A stretch of 46,723 nucleotides of DNA from Oscillospiraceae bacterium (GCA_015068845.1 SVJR01000010.1:1-46723), one strand, 5' to 3'. Numbered from the stretch's first letter, positions 35,971 through 45,315 are shown. The notes: generated by a model from the letters alone, not told the origin. Translations and numbers: made by a program.

Positions 35971-37419
35971 CTAACCTTCCGAAGAATCAATTAATTTAAG
36001 AACAATCTCTCTTTCGTCAAAGACTATGGTTCTGTCCTTTAAAATCTGATAAGGCTCGTGACCCTTACCCGCAAGAAGAATTATATCGTCTTTTTTTGCG
36101 TTATCGAGAGCATACTCTATCGCCTCAAAACGGTTTTCAATCGTAACATACTCGCAGTCGGTCTCCTTAACCCCTGCAAGCACCTCCTCAATTATATCCG
36201 CCGGCTTCTCACTTCTGGGATTGTCGCTTGTAACAATGCAGAAATCGGAAAGCTGACCCGCAATTTTGCCCATCTTGGGTCTTTTGGTTCTGTCACGGTC
36301 GCCGCCGCACCCAAAAAGCGTAATAATTCTGCCCTTGGCAAAGCCACGAATTGCGCTCAGTATATTCAAAAGACCGTCCGGTGTGTGTGCATAGTCAATA
36401 ATTACGGTATAATCGGTATCGGTATTTACAACCTCAATTCTGCCTTTAACGCCTGAAGCGTTTTTAAGACCGTTGGCAATCCGTTCAAGGGATATGCCTG
36501 CCGCAAGACAACAGCCAATAGCCGTCAAGGCATTGTATACCGAAAAACCGCCGGGGATCCCTAACTCAATTTTAGACGTCTGGCCTTTGTATATGGCATC
36601 AAACTTTACCCCGGTAGACATATATTCGATATTGTCGGCAAGTATTCCTGCGGGAATTTTTGTACTGTAATCCAAAGTTTCACATTCTGCCAGTTCACGC
36701 ATCCGCTCGCACGCTGCGTCATCCGCATTCAGAACACCAACACGGCATTTTTTGAAAAGCAGAGCCTTGGCATCAATGTAGTTTTCCATTGTTTCGTGAA
36801 AATCAAGATGATCCTGCGTGACATTTGTAAATGCACCTACATCAAACTCACAGCTTGCAACACGGTCAAGGGCAAGCGAGTGTGACGAAACCTCCATCAC
36901 AACAGTATCGGCACCCTCCTCTGCCATACGGCTGAAAAGGCGCATAAGCTCAAGAGAATCGGGAGTTGTATGCTTTGCAGGTATGACAGTTTCGCCTATC
37001 ATATTCTGATTTGTTCCGATAAGACCTACCTTGTGACCGCAGCTTTCCATTACCGACTTGACAAGATATGTCGTTGTTGTCTTGCCGTTTGTTCCCGTGA
37101 TACCGATGAGTCTGAACTTGCGGTACGGGTAATCATAGTAAACTGCAGCCATTTGTGAAAGTGCAAGTCTTGTGTTTTTGGTGATAGCAACGGTTGCCGC
37201 CGTATCCTCAATAGGTCTTTCTACAACAATTGCAACTGCGCCCCGTTCAAGGGCATCTGCCGCATACTTATGTCCGTCGGTTTTGAAGCCGGTTATACAC
37301 ACAAACACATCCCCGGGCTTTACCTCGGTTGAATTAAAGGCTATTCCCGAAATTTTAACACTTGTATTACCTTGGACCGATGTCACATCAACATCTTTCA
37401 ATAATTCGGATAGAGTCAT
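35971..37419 (-). CDS. murE: UDP-MurNAc-L-Ala-D-Glu--meso-diaminopimelate ligase
   Basis: 482 residues. The P-loop GITGTNGKTTTTYLV is at ~112-126, the central domain has HTTPDSLELMRL and EVSSHSLALDRV, and the C-terminal specificity motif is SDNPRSEKP. DNPR, with its Arg, is the signature for meso-diaminopimelate addition rather than lysine, implying DAP-type peptidoglycan. It is followed at 14 bp by murF and preceded by the PBP gene at 32 bp. Confidence 0.96.
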   Translation of the reverse strand: MTLSELLKDVDVTSVQGNTSVKISGIAFNSTEVKPGDVFVCITGFKTDGHKYAADALERGAVAIVVERPIEDTAATVAITKNTRLALSQMAAVYYDYPYRKFRLIGITGTNGKTTTTYLVKSVMESCGHKVGLIGTNQNMIGETVIPAKHTTPDSLELMRLFSRMAEEGADTVVMEVSSHSLALDRVASCEFDVGAFTNVTQDHLDFHETMENYIDAKALLFKKCRVGVLNADDAACERMRELAECETLDYSTKIPAGILADNIEYMSTGVKFDAIYKGQTSKIELGIPGGFSVYNALTAIGCCLAAGISLERIANGLKNASGVKGRIEVVNTDTDYTVIIDYAHTPDGLLNILSAIRGFAKGRIITLFGCGGDRDRTKRPKMGKIAGQLSDFCIVTSDNPRSEKPADIIEEVLAGVKETDCEYVTIENRFEAIEYALDNAKKDDIILLAGKGHEPYQILKDRTIVFDEREIVLKLIDSSEG

Positions 37420-37451
37420 TATATTTTCCTCACTTTAAAAGTTAAGTAGCT

Positions 37452-39680
37452 TTAGTCGCGGATTTCCGCAAAACGGAAGTCGAGAGTTACTATTGTTCCC
37501 GGTTCTACCACTGTACCTGCAGGCGGTTGCTGTTCGGTACATACCGCAAGCCCGCCGCTGCCGGAAAGACCCTTCACACGAACATTCAAGCCGGCATTCA
37601 CTATGCCTTTGTTCGCCTCAGAACCGTAACATCCCACCACATCGGGAATAGTGACTGTCTTTTTGCTTTCCTCGCCCTCGGTATATGCAACTACCTTGGA
37701 GTTGCGGGCAAGCTTCGAATATGCCTTGGGCACCTGGTCAAGAACAATATCGCCCTGACCGCGGAAGGTAATATTCACGCCCTCCTCTTTGAGAATTGTT
37801 TCCGCTTCCTTACGGGTTTTGCCCGTCACATCCGGAACCGTTATATCAATCATTTCCATTTCTTCCTGAGTGTATTCAGGTTCAACGCCCAGGTACTGGA
37901 GACTTTCCTCAAGAATACTTTTTACCACCGGTGCGGCGATAAGGCCGCCGTAATATGTTGCGCCAACCGGAGGCTGGTCAAGGATAACAAGACACACAAT
38001 CTCGGGGTCGTCTGCCGGAGCAAAGCCCACAAAGGATGCAACATACTTGCCGTTGCCACGGGGCTGTTTTTCTGATGTACCGGTCTTGCCTGCCACACGG
38101 TAGCCGGCAAGGTATGCGTTTCGGCCACCGCCCTCAGACACAACCGACTCCAATATTTTACACATTGTTTCGCTGGTTTCTTCCGAGATAACCTGACGCA
38201 CCACCTGAGGCTTGTAATCCTCAATCACATTTCCGTTTTCGTCTACAAGCTGTTTTACAATATGCGGCTTCATCAGCTTTCCGCCATTGGCAACTGCCGA
38301 AACCATTGTAACCATTTGAAGTGGAGTTACATTAAAACTCTGACCGAATGATGAAGTTGCAAGGTCGATTTCCTTGAAGTTTTCCGCTGCGTGGAAGATA
38401 CCGTCAGTCTCGCCCGGAAGCTCGATTCCCGTCTTTTCACGGAAGCCGAAGCCCTTTACATACTTCATAAATGTATTGCGGCCAACCCTTGCACCAACCT
38501 CGATAAATACCGGGTTGCAGGAGTTCTGAACGCCCTGAACAAAGGTCTGGGCACCGTGACCGTTGCGGTTTGCGCACGAGATAGTGCGGTCTGCAACTTT
38601 GATTGCGCCGCTGCAGAAGAAGTGGTCGTTGAGTCCTACCACATTTTCCTCAAGCGCCATTGATGCAACTGCTATTTTAAATGTTGATCCCGGCTCATAC
38701 GAGTCAACCACCGCTTTGTTTCTTCTTAAAAACTGGGTTACTTCGGTGAGTCTGGCATTATATTCCGAGCCTTCAAGAGACTCAAGTTCTTTTTGGATAT
38801 CGGGGTACTTTTCCTCCACCGCCGAGGTGACAGCAAAGGGCTCATTCAAATCATAGTCCGGCTTGGTTGCCATAGCAAGAATTTCGCCGGTTTTTACATT
38901 CATTACGATTGCTGCTGCGCCCTCTTCAAGCTGGTTTTCAACCCGTGCATTTTCAAGATGTTTTTCCGTGAAATGCTGGATAGTCTCATCAATGGTGAGC
39001 ACAACGCTTTTTCCGTTCTGTGGCTCGTAATAGCTCTCGTAATTATCCGGAATTTCAAGACCGGCTGTTTTATTTGCAGAAACAATTCTGCCGGGCACAC
39101 CGCGGAGCTGCTCGTCATACACCATCTCGATGCCCTCAAGGCCGTTGTTGTCGCTACCGGCAAAACCGATTACCTGAGATGCAAAATTGCCATAGGGATA
39201 GTATCTTTTAGTATCCTCGGCAAACCGTATTCCATCAATCCGGTACTCCTCAATATATGCACGGACCGCGTCCGCCTGGTCCTTTTCGACCTTCTTTTTT
39301 ATGTATTCAAAGTTCGATTGCTTATTGATTTTGGCAAGAACACTATCCTTGTCAAGCTCGAGGATTTCGGCAAGCTTTGCCGCAATCTGCTCCGGTGTCT
39401 GCTTGCTGTTGTCACGAACATTTTTAGGGGTTATACTGATGGTTTCAACGCTCAGATTAGTCGCCAGAACCTTCATATTTCTGTCGTAAATCAGACCGCG
39501 TTCGGGACTGATAGTGTTGTCACTGGTCTGCTGCTCCCTTGCCGCTGACGAAAGCCATTCGCCACGGACAATCTGAAGCCACGCAACTCTTACCAATAAA
39601 GCAAAAAAAATCACAACCACTAAGAATAGCAGTAACATGATTCTTTTCTTCTGTTTAAATGTGCTTTGCTCTATACGCAC
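37452..39680 (-). CDS. Class B penicillin-binding protein with PASTA domains (SpoVD/PBP2B-like)
   Basis: 742 residues from a GTG at 39680 (GGAGG 7 bases upstream). One N-terminal membrane helix (IMLLLFLVVVIFFALLVRVAWLQ) precedes a PBP dimerisation domain (~50-230) and a transpeptidase domain (~265-590) with YEPGSTFK (catalytic Ser and Lys), QNSCNP (SxN-type) and AGKTGTSEK. Two PASTA repeats form the C-terminus (VPDVTGKTRKEAETILKEEG and IPDVVGCYGSEANKGIVNAG). It is the transpeptidase partner of FtsW. PASTA repeats point to the PBP2B/SpoVD type. Only one class B PBP lies in this cluster, so it may serve vegetative division and sporulation. Confidence 0.95.
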   Translation of the reverse strand: MRIEQSTFKQKKRIMLLLFLVVVIFFALLVRVAWLQIVRGEWLSSAAREQQTSDNTISPERGLIYDRNMKVLATNLSVETISITPKNVRDNSKQTPEQIAAKLAEILELDKDSVLAKINKQSNFEYIKKKVEKDQADAVRAYIEEYRIDGIRFAEDTKRYYPYGNFASQVIGFAGSDNNGLEGIEMVYDEQLRGVPGRIVSANKTAGLEIPDNYESYYEPQNGKSVVLTIDETIQHFTEKHLENARVENQLEEGAAAIVMNVKTGEILAMATKPDYDLNEPFAVTSAVEEKYPDIQKELESLEGSEYNARLTEVTQFLRRNKAVVDSYEPGSTFKIAVASMALEENVVGLNDHFFCSGAIKVADRTISCANRNGHGAQTFVQGVQNSCNPVFIEVGARVGRNTFMKYVKGFGFREKTGIELPGETDGIFHAAENFKEIDLATSSFGQSFNVTPLQMVTMVSAVANGGKLMKPHIVKQLVDENGNVIEDYKPQVVRQVISEETSETMCKILESVVSEGGGRNAYLAGYRVAGKTGTSEKQPRGNGKYVASFVGFAPADDPEIVCLVILDQPPVGATYYGGLIAAPVVKSILEESLQYLGVEPEYTQEEMEMIDITVPDVTGKTRKEAETILKEEGVNITFRGQGDIVLDQVPKAYSKLARNSKVVAYTEGEESKKTVTIPDVVGCYGSEANKGIVNAGLNVRVKGLSGSGGLAVCTEQQPPAGTVVEPGTIVTLDFRFAEIRD

Positions 39681-39787
39681 GGCAATACCTCCAAACGAAA
39701 TCATCCGGTTTGGCAGCTCGTTTTAGATTTCATTATTTATTATTTATATTTAGCCTTTCAAATCAAATATACCGATTTTCTTAACTT

Positions 39788-40306
39788 TTACTGGAAAATA
39801 TTCAAAGTTCCGGTGATAATTCCGGGAGCGCCTGTTACCGCAACAGCCTTTTCGTTAGTTTCAGTTTTGGCTTTTGCCGAGGACTCCGCCTTATCTCCCA
39901 TTTCGAGGTCTACATAGAACATCTGGTATCTCTCAGGTCGAACCATACCAAGCTTCTCGCCGGCAATACTCTGGAGCTGGTTCAGGTCAATTGTTTTGTC
40001 AATCTTAACCTGAATGGACTGGTTGGTCGCAAGTACATTGTTATACTCGTCACGGAGTTGTGAGATTTCGTTGTTTGCCTCATTGATTGCAACATAACCG
40101 TTCACAATCACAAATGCCGCCGCAAACAGCAACGCAAACGCCACAATCCTTCCGAGAGCAGGCTTTGCTTTTGTTTTTGATTTATTCTGAGTCTTTTGAG
40201 TCGTAGTATTTTGGGTCGGGAATTCATTTTTCAAATCATATCTGTAACCATAGTCTGTACTGAGCTTACGCGCAGTGCTTGTGTTATAGCTATACATATT
40301 TGACAA
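39788..40306 (-). CDS. ftsL: Cell division protein FtsL (septum-formation membrane protein)
   Basis: 172 residues from a TTG with AGGAGG 8 bases upstream. It is a bitopic membrane protein: basic cytoplasmic N-terminus (~1-50), one helix (ALGRIVAFALLFAAAFVIVNGY), then a short coiled coil (NEISQLRDEYNNVLATNQSIQVKI) and a conserved-type LQSIAGEKLGMVRPERYQMFYVD. Position between rsmH and the PBP gene is the FtsL place. The C-terminal ~35 residues are low-complexity and extend beyond the usual length of about 120. Confidence 0.85.
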   Translation of the reverse strand: MSNMYSYNTSTARKLSTDYGYRYDLKNEFPTQNTTTQKTQNKSKTKAKPALGRIVAFALLFAAAFVIVNGYVAINEANNEISQLRDEYNNVLATNQSIQVKIDKTIDLNQLQSIAGEKLGMVRPERYQMFYVDLEMGDKAESSAKAKTETNEKAVAVTGAPGIITGTLNIFQ

Positions 40307-40321
40307 TTTGAACTCCTCCTT

Positions 40322-41263
40322 CTATATTTTTTTAACCGCCCTGAGCTTTGCACTATGGGCTCTTATATTCATTTCAAGCTCGCTCTCTCCCGAGACTATC
40401 GGTTTTCGGGTAAGAACCTTAACTTTTGGCTTTTTTCCGCATACGCAAACCGGAAAATCCTTCGGGCATTCACAACCCGAAGCAAGTTGACTGAAGGTCT
40501 GCTTTACTATCCTGTCCTCAAGCGAATGGAAAGTAATAACCGATAAAACACCGCCGGGCTTTAACACATCAACAAAGTCACGGATTGCTCCCTCTAAAAG
40601 TCCCAACTCGTTGTTGACCTCAATACGAATTGCCTGAAAGGTTCGTTTTGCCGGATGCTTGTCCGCAAATCTCGCCTTCGCCGGAATTGACGCCTTGATT
40701 ATATCGCTTAACTGAAAAGTGGTTTCGACCGGTTTGGTCTGCCTTGCATTTACAATCCCTCTTGCAATCTGCCTTGCAAACCGCTCCTCGCCGTAATTAA
40801 ATATTATTTTTGCAAGCTCCGCCTCGCTGTACTCATTAACTACTTCATATGCACTGAGTGAATCTTCACGGTTCATACGCATATCGAGCCTTGCATCCAT
40901 ATTGTAGCTGAAGCCTCGCTCTGCGGTATCAAGCTGAGGAGACGAAACCCCCAAATCAAGAATTGCTCCGTCAAGTCCTGAGATATTCAGGGTTTTTAAT
41001 ATGTCTTTTATATTTGCATAATTGCTATGGACAATCTCTTTTTTATTGGAGTACTCCGAAAGTCGCTTTGTTGCCGCATCAATTGCGGTGGTGTCACGGT
41101 CAATCCCTATCAGCATTCCATCTTCGCTGAGTTTTGAGCAGATAAGTGCCGAATGCCCGCCGCCGCCCAAGGTTCCGTCAGCATATATGCCGTCGGGTTT
41201 TACCTCTAAAAGCTTTACGCTCTCGTCAAGCAGAACGGAAATATGTTTGAATTCGCTCATCAT
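40322..41263 (-). CDS. rsmH: 16S rRNA (cytosine(1402)-N4)-methyltransferase RsmH
   Basis: A 313-residue class I methyltransferase (old name MraW) with FKHISVLLDESVKLL, the SAM loop DGTLGGGGHSALI, DLGVSSPQLDTAERGFSY and the C-terminal ITFHSLEDRIVKQ. It modifies C1402 at the decoding centre. Its start overlaps the mraZ stop by 4 bases, so the two are translationally coupled; ftsL follows by 15 bp. Confidence 0.97.
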   Translation of the reverse strand: MMSEFKHISVLLDESVKLLEVKPDGIYADGTLGGGGHSALICSKLSEDGMLIGIDRDTTAIDAATKRLSEYSNKKEIVHSNYANIKDILKTLNISGLDGAILDLGVSSPQLDTAERGFSYNMDARLDMRMNREDSLSAYEVVNEYSEAELAKIIFNYGEERFARQIARGIVNARQTKPVETTFQLSDIIKASIPAKARFADKHPAKRTFQAIRIEVNNELGLLEGAIRDFVDVLKPGGVLSVITFHSLEDRIVKQTFSQLASGCECPKDFPVCVCGKKPKVKVLTRKPIVSGESELEMNIRAHSAKLRAVKKI

Positions 41264-41685
41264 AAACCGAGCCTTTCCATTGCGTTTGCAATTTCTTCCG
41301 AATCAAACGATGATTTTGAAATGTACTTATCCCACTCGGTTTTCGACCAGATTTCCGCACGGTTTGAAACACCGATGATAACCAGTTCTTTTTCAAGCTT
41401 TGCATAAGATCTGAAATTGGGCGGAATAACCACTCTGCCCTGTGCATCTATCTCGCACTCGGTTGCACCGCTGAAGAAAAATCTGCGTACCATCTGACCG
41501 TCAGAACCACGAAGTGCAAGCAGGTCCTGCTGAAATCCTTCCCACTCCTTCACGGAGTATGCATACAAGCAATCATCAAGACCCTTTGACAGCACAAAAG
41601 TTCCGCCAAGGTCATCTCTGAACTTTGCCGGAATGCTGACACGGCCTTTAGCATCCATATTATGATAATGCTCGCCTATTAGCAT
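41260..41685 (-). CDS. mraZ: Transcriptional regulator MraZ
   Basis: 141 residues from the ATG at 41685, chosen because GGGAGG lies 10 bases upstream; an in-frame ATG at 41706 is before the ribosome site. Two AbrB-like SpoVT halves are visible: MLIGEHYHNMDAKGRVSIPAKFRDDL and TECEIDAQGRVVIPPNFRSYA. MraZ binds short repeats in the promoter of its own operon and controls the division cluster. Matching repeats lie at 41715-41754, just upstream. Confidence 0.95.
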   Translation of the reverse strand: MLIGEHYHNMDAKGRVSIPAKFRDDLGGTFVLSKGLDDCLYAYSVKEWEGFQQDLLALRGSDGQMVRRFFFSGATECEIDAQGRVVIPPNFRSYAKLEKELVIIGVSNRAEIWSKTEWDKYISKSSFDSEEIANAMERLGL

Positions 41686-41714
41686 AAGGATTTCACCTCC
41701 CGCCACATTTTTTA

Positions 41715-41754
41715 TACCACTTTATGGGTATTTTGTACCACTTCGTACCACTTT
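41715..41754 (-). promoter_or_regulatory. MraZ operator: repeated AAAGTGGTA boxes
   Basis: On the minus strand three near-identical 9-mers occur: AAAGTGGTA at 41754-41746, GAAGTGGTA at 41744-41736, AAAGTGGTA at 41723-41715. Starts are 10 and 21 bp apart, so all lie on one helix face; a degenerate copy may sit in between. They lie 7 bp downstream of the -10 at 41761-41766. AAAGTG-type boxes are reported for Mycoplasma MraZ and TGGG-type for E. coli. Confidence 0.7.
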
Positions 41755-41760
41755 ACTCTA

Positions 41761-41789
41761 ATTTTACACTATAATTTATAATTTTGCAA
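41761..41789 (-). promoter_or_regulatory. Sigma-A promoter of the mraZ-led dcw cluster
   Basis: On the minus strand TTGCAA (41784-41789), 17 bases, TAAAAT (41761-41766), about 76 bp before the mraZ ATG. It is directly followed by the MraZ boxes. Confidence 0.68.
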
Positions 41790-41878
41790 TACTTTTTTTA
41801 AAAAATTTTTAATATATTTGAAAAATATTTGTAACAATACTGTATGTTGTACCAATTTCGAAAAATTAACACAAAAAG

Positions 41879-41911
41879 AACGGCGATGAACAAGTTCATC
41901 GCCGTTTTTTT
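41879..41911. terminator. Bidirectional-looking terminator after the ABC permease gene
   Basis: AACGGCGATGAAC and GTTCATCGCCGTT (41879-41891 and 41894-41906) form a perfect 13-bp stem with a 2-base loop, with T runs on both strands (41905-41911 plus; 41872-41876 minus). It ends the minus-strand ABC operon and insulates the dcw promoter. Confidence 0.9.
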
Positions 41912-41920
41912 GTAAAAGTC

Positions 41921-44023
41921 CTATTCATTTATATATTTTTTGAGATAGTCGGGTAATTTTTCTTCAGGATAACATACCATATCCTTTGCGAACCAGACTC
42001 CGCCGTCCCAGTTATCCGAATTACTGAATATAAAATAGTTTTTGCCTTCAGCCAGGTCTGTGCGTTTGGTTTCAATTAAACTGTTTGCAACAGCCAGAGA
42101 ATCCGCAGGCTCCAGCTTCACGCAATCCATAAGATTTGCGTAAAGCTCTCCAAAGTGGCCATCTTCTCCCTTATACACAAGCATTTCACCCGCTTTAATG
42201 AGCGGTTCTTTGCAAATCCAAAGGCTATCTGCGCATTTTGAAACTATTTCGTCATAATATCCAAGCTCCTTCAGCAAGTTTATTGTATTGGTAAATTTTG
42301 AAGTAACCTGAACATTAAATCTCTTGCTTTGATATTTTTCGGGATTAATGCCATATGCCGCCTCAACAAACACTTGTTGTTTTTCATTTTCCTCATAGCT
42401 TAGGCTGAATGAAATATCAAACTCCATATTGTATGTTTCATTGGACATATCGTTGTAGCTTAAAACTTCAACATCTTTTTTAACCGCACGAAGAATTTCT
42501 TTCGCATTGTAGTTAAGTGCAATATGATGGTTGAAGCCCGCAAAATAAACACGAAGGTCAGCATTTTTCACATTGTCAATATTCACATCCGAAAGACCCG
42601 TAATCTGCATCTTGTAGTCAACGCTCTTATACATTTCCATCAAAGCCTTGTAGCAAAGGTCGTTATCTACCAAATACCGACGAGCCAATACTCTGCCGTT
42701 TTTGAGTCTGTATTTCACATAAAGATTATATCCGTTAAAATCGCTGCGTTCCCAAACCTCTCTTTCGGTCAAAGGAACATTTGCAAGAAATTCCTTATGC
42801 ATTGTTCTAACCGCATTGATGGTTTGTTCATCATTAATAAACGGTTCCTCTATGTCGCTGAAATAGCCGGAGTATATGGTGGCTTCTTCTATTTTCTCTA
42901 CTTCGGGAATTCTTGTTTCATAGCCAAACACGCTTGTATATGCGCAAAAGCTTATAACGAGTGCAGAGCATACAGCAAATACTGCAAATCCCTTGTATGT
43001 GCCGAAAACTTTAAATGTCTTGTTCATAAGCATTTCGCAGATAAAGTAAACCACCGCACAGATAACTGCCGCAACAATGTATATCGCCACAGCCGGAAGC
43101 TCCATTGCCCAGAGCATTGCAAGAACCGCAAGCTCGGCAATACCCGTAACCGTATACTTGAGAATCGGGCGGAATATTTTAAATGCTGCCACATCGCCGC
43201 AAGCCTCAATTTTGCGATTTTTGTAAAGGATATATCCAAGAACATAAAGAACCAGAGCACCGATAACATAAATCCAAAGCATAATACTTTTAAATAGTCC
43301 AAAATCCAGATAGAGGTCTGTTGTCAATTTTGAAAACAGCCACACAATGGGGGTATGCCTGAAAATTTCATCAGCAATGAAGTTTTCAGACTGCACAAAT
43401 CCGAACAGAAACACCTCGCTCACAAGCAGTATTGCACCGGCAATAAGAAGTGGAAATGTATGGAGCAGAACATTGATAACCACATGAGCAACGCCGTTAC
43501 CGGTGAGGAATGCCGAAAAGCTTGCAACCGAGAACATTATAAACAATACCAACACCTGGATAATAACCCAACACATAACGCTCCACGGAGCAATTGTTCT
43601 GCCGTAGCCAAAAATACTCATTGCAAGCAGGATAATGCCATTGAGAAGTATTGGTGCAAGCATCAGACTGAACCCGCCAAAAAGACTTGATATGTAGTAG
43701 CTCTTTCGCGTTACCGGAATAGAATGTGTGAACACACCCTGCTTTGACGAATGAACATTACGAAGCACCAGCAGAGCCACAACCGTGGGAACAGCCATTG
43801 CCAGAAGATACGGAATCACTATAAACGATTGTTTCAGAATCAGTCCGCCAACCTGATAGTTTCTCAGGCTGAAGGATTCAAAAAGCTCGCTCGGGCTTTG
43901 GGTCATAAGCACAAACGGAACACTGAAAAATAGAACTATAAAATACAGAAAGCTGCCCCACTTGAACCGATGCAGGGTGTTTTTGTAAATTCCAAAACTA
44001 AACCATGATGTTTTTGAAGTCAT
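41921..44023 (-). CDS. ABC-2-type transporter permease with large extracytoplasmic C-terminal region
   Basis: 700 residues from the ATG at 44023 (AGGAGG 8 bases upstream; the TTG two codons earlier is less likely). About ten membrane helices occupy residues ~1-375, in a YtrC/YtrD-like arrangement (first helix SFLYFIVLFFSVPFVLM). A ~325-residue, soluble, mostly beta/alpha part follows (EVEKIEEATIYSGYFSDIEEP...), resembling the DUF6449-type tails of similar Firmicute permeases; that name is from memory. It is the membrane partner of the ATPase upstream (overlap 26 bp). The cargo is unknown; GntR-regulated systems like this often respond to cell-wall antibiotics. Confidence 0.82.
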   Translation of the reverse strand: MTSKTSWFSFGIYKNTLHRFKWGSFLYFIVLFFSVPFVLMTQSPSELFESFSLRNYQVGGLILKQSFIVIPYLLAMAVPTVVALLVLRNVHSSKQGVFTHSIPVTRKSYYISSLFGGFSLMLAPILLNGIILLAMSIFGYGRTIAPWSVMCWVIIQVLVLFIMFSVASFSAFLTGNGVAHVVINVLLHTFPLLIAGAILLVSEVFLFGFVQSENFIADEIFRHTPIVWLFSKLTTDLYLDFGLFKSIMLWIYVIGALVLYVLGYILYKNRKIEACGDVAAFKIFRPILKYTVTGIAELAVLAMLWAMELPAVAIYIVAAVICAVVYFICEMLMNKTFKVFGTYKGFAVFAVCSALVISFCAYTSVFGYETRIPEVEKIEEATIYSGYFSDIEEPFINDEQTINAVRTMHKEFLANVPLTEREVWERSDFNGYNLYVKYRLKNGRVLARRYLVDNDLCYKALMEMYKSVDYKMQITGLSDVNIDNVKNADLRVYFAGFNHHIALNYNAKEILRAVKKDVEVLSYNDMSNETYNMEFDISFSLSYEENEKQQVFVEAAYGINPEKYQSKRFNVQVTSKFTNTINLLKELGYYDEIVSKCADSLWICKEPLIKAGEMLVYKGEDGHFGELYANLMDCVKLEPADSLAVANSLIETKRTDLAEGKNYFIFSNSDNWDGGVWFAKDMVCYPEEKLPDYLKKYINE

Positions 44024-44897
44024 ATCCAAGCCCTCCTAACTCATAGATAAATACTTCCTCAAGGGTAAGGCTTACCTGGTCAAAAATAACCGGATTATAT
44101 GCCCGGAATTTTTGAGTTACCTCGTCTGCTGTACCCTTGACAATAACGGTGTAAACCGAACCAACCTTTGATGTATGGAGTATCTCCGCTTCAGCTTTCA
44201 GCATTTCCGGAAATTCGCCATCAAACACCACCTGAATTTTCTGAATATTTCCTTTCAGGTCGTGAAGCGGCTTTTCAATAACCATTTTGCCGTTATGGAT
44301 AATACCTACATAATCGCATATATCCTCAAGCTCTCTCAGGTTATGCGAGGAAACCAGTACCGTCATACCACGGTCGGCAACATCGCCGATTATAACATTC
44401 ATTATCTGCTTACGCATTACAGGGTCAAGTCCATCGAGGGGTTCGTCAAGAATAAGTACCTCCGGCATACACGAAAGGACAATTCTGAACGCCACCTGCT
44501 TTTTCATACCCTTTGAAAGCCGGCGTATCTGACGATTTTCCTCAATTTTGAGCTGTTCACCCAGCTTTTCGTATCTTTCACGGTTGAAGTTTTTATAAAG
44601 GCTCTCATACAGGTTTGCCATTTCTTTAACTGTATAGCTGCCGTAAAAGAACCACTCGTCGTTTATACAAAGAACCTTTTGTTTAAGCTCGCTGTTCTCC
44701 CACACCGGTTCACCATCTATTTCCACGCTTCCGCTATCAGGCAGATACACACCGGTCAAATGGTTTATTATAGTGGTTTTACCGGCACCGTTAGGTCCCA
44801 CAAGTCCGTATATGCTCCCTTTTTCAACATTGATATCCAAACCGTCAAGGGCACGGAAGCTGCCAAAGGTCTTTATCACATTACTCACTTTAATCAT
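43998..44897 (-). CDS. ABC transporter ATP-binding protein (YtrB-like)
   Basis: 299 residues with Walker A GPNGAGKTT (~34-42), signature LSKGMKKQVA (Lys replaces the second Gly of LSGGQ), Walker B VLILDEPLDGLDP, and H-loop VLVSSHN. The ~80-residue C-terminal part is typical of ABC-2 exporters. It works with the permease encoded just downstream, and is controlled by the GntR regulator upstream (overlap 8 bp). Confidence 0.93.
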   Translation of the reverse strand: MIKVSNVIKTFGSFRALDGLDINVEKGSIYGLVGPNGAGKTTIINHLTGVYLPDSGSVEIDGEPVWENSELKQKVLCINDEWFFYGSYTVKEMANLYESLYKNFNRERYEKLGEQLKIEENRQIRRLSKGMKKQVAFRIVLSCMPEVLILDEPLDGLDPVMRKQIMNVIIGDVADRGMTVLVSSHNLRELEDICDYVGIIHNGKMVIEKPLHDLKGNIQKIQVVFDGEFPEMLKAEAEILHTSKVGSVYTVIVKGTADEVTQKFRAYNPVIFDQVSLTLEEVFIYELGGLGYDFKNIMV

Positions 44898-45270
44898 TTA
44901 TCTCATCCCTTTCAGCATAAATATTCTTCACCACATTCTCAATTTTGTCTTTGTCCTCACCATAAAAGGCAAGCTCCTTCAAAGCATCGCGAAGGCTGTC
45001 ATACAAAGCATCAATCCGGCTTTTATCAGCTTTGGGAATATCCGAAACAAAATTCCCCTTGCCTCTGATGCTGTAAATCACCCCTTCCGTTTCAAGACTT
45101 TTATAAGCCCTCTGAACCGTGTTGGGATTCACCGTAAGACTAACCGCAAGTTCGCGCACCGACGGCAGCTGCTCGTCAGCCGCAAGCACTCCGCTGATAA
45201 TCAACTCCTTTAAGCCTTGCGTAATCTGCTCATGTAGTGGCTTGTCATTTTTGTAATCCAGTTTAACCAC
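44890..45270 (-). CDS. GntR-family regulator, YtrA subfamily
   Basis: 126 residues with an N-terminal winged helix (KPLHEQITQGLKELIISGVLAADEQLPSVRELAVSLTVNPNTVQRAYKSLE..., motif typical of GntR) and a short ~45-residue C-terminal helical dimerisation part, which defines the YtrA subfamily. It is the first gene of the ABC operon and likely represses it through the palindrome at 45287-45313. YtrA-type regulators in Bacillus respond to cell-envelope stress, which remains to be shown here. A stop/start overlap with the ATPase gene suggests coupling. Confidence 0.92.
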   Translation of the reverse strand: MVKLDYKNDKPLHEQITQGLKELIISGVLAADEQLPSVRELAVSLTVNPNTVQRAYKSLETEGVIYSIRGKGNFVSDIPKADKSRIDALYDSLRDALKELAFYGEDKDKIENVVKNIYAERDEIND

Positions 45271-45286
45271 AATATCACCTCGCTCA

Positions 45287-45313
45287 AACTGTATTATCTG
45301 TATTAATACAGTT
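45287..45313. promoter_or_regulatory. Palindromic operator of the GntR-ABC operon
   Basis: A 10-bp inverted repeat, AACTGTATTA (45287-45296) and TAATACAGTT (45304-45313), spaced by 7 bp, overlaps a second perfect palindrome CTGTATTAATACAG (45298-45311). The site lies just downstream of the -10 and would block transcription when bound. Confidence 0.75.
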
Positions 45314-45315
45314 AT

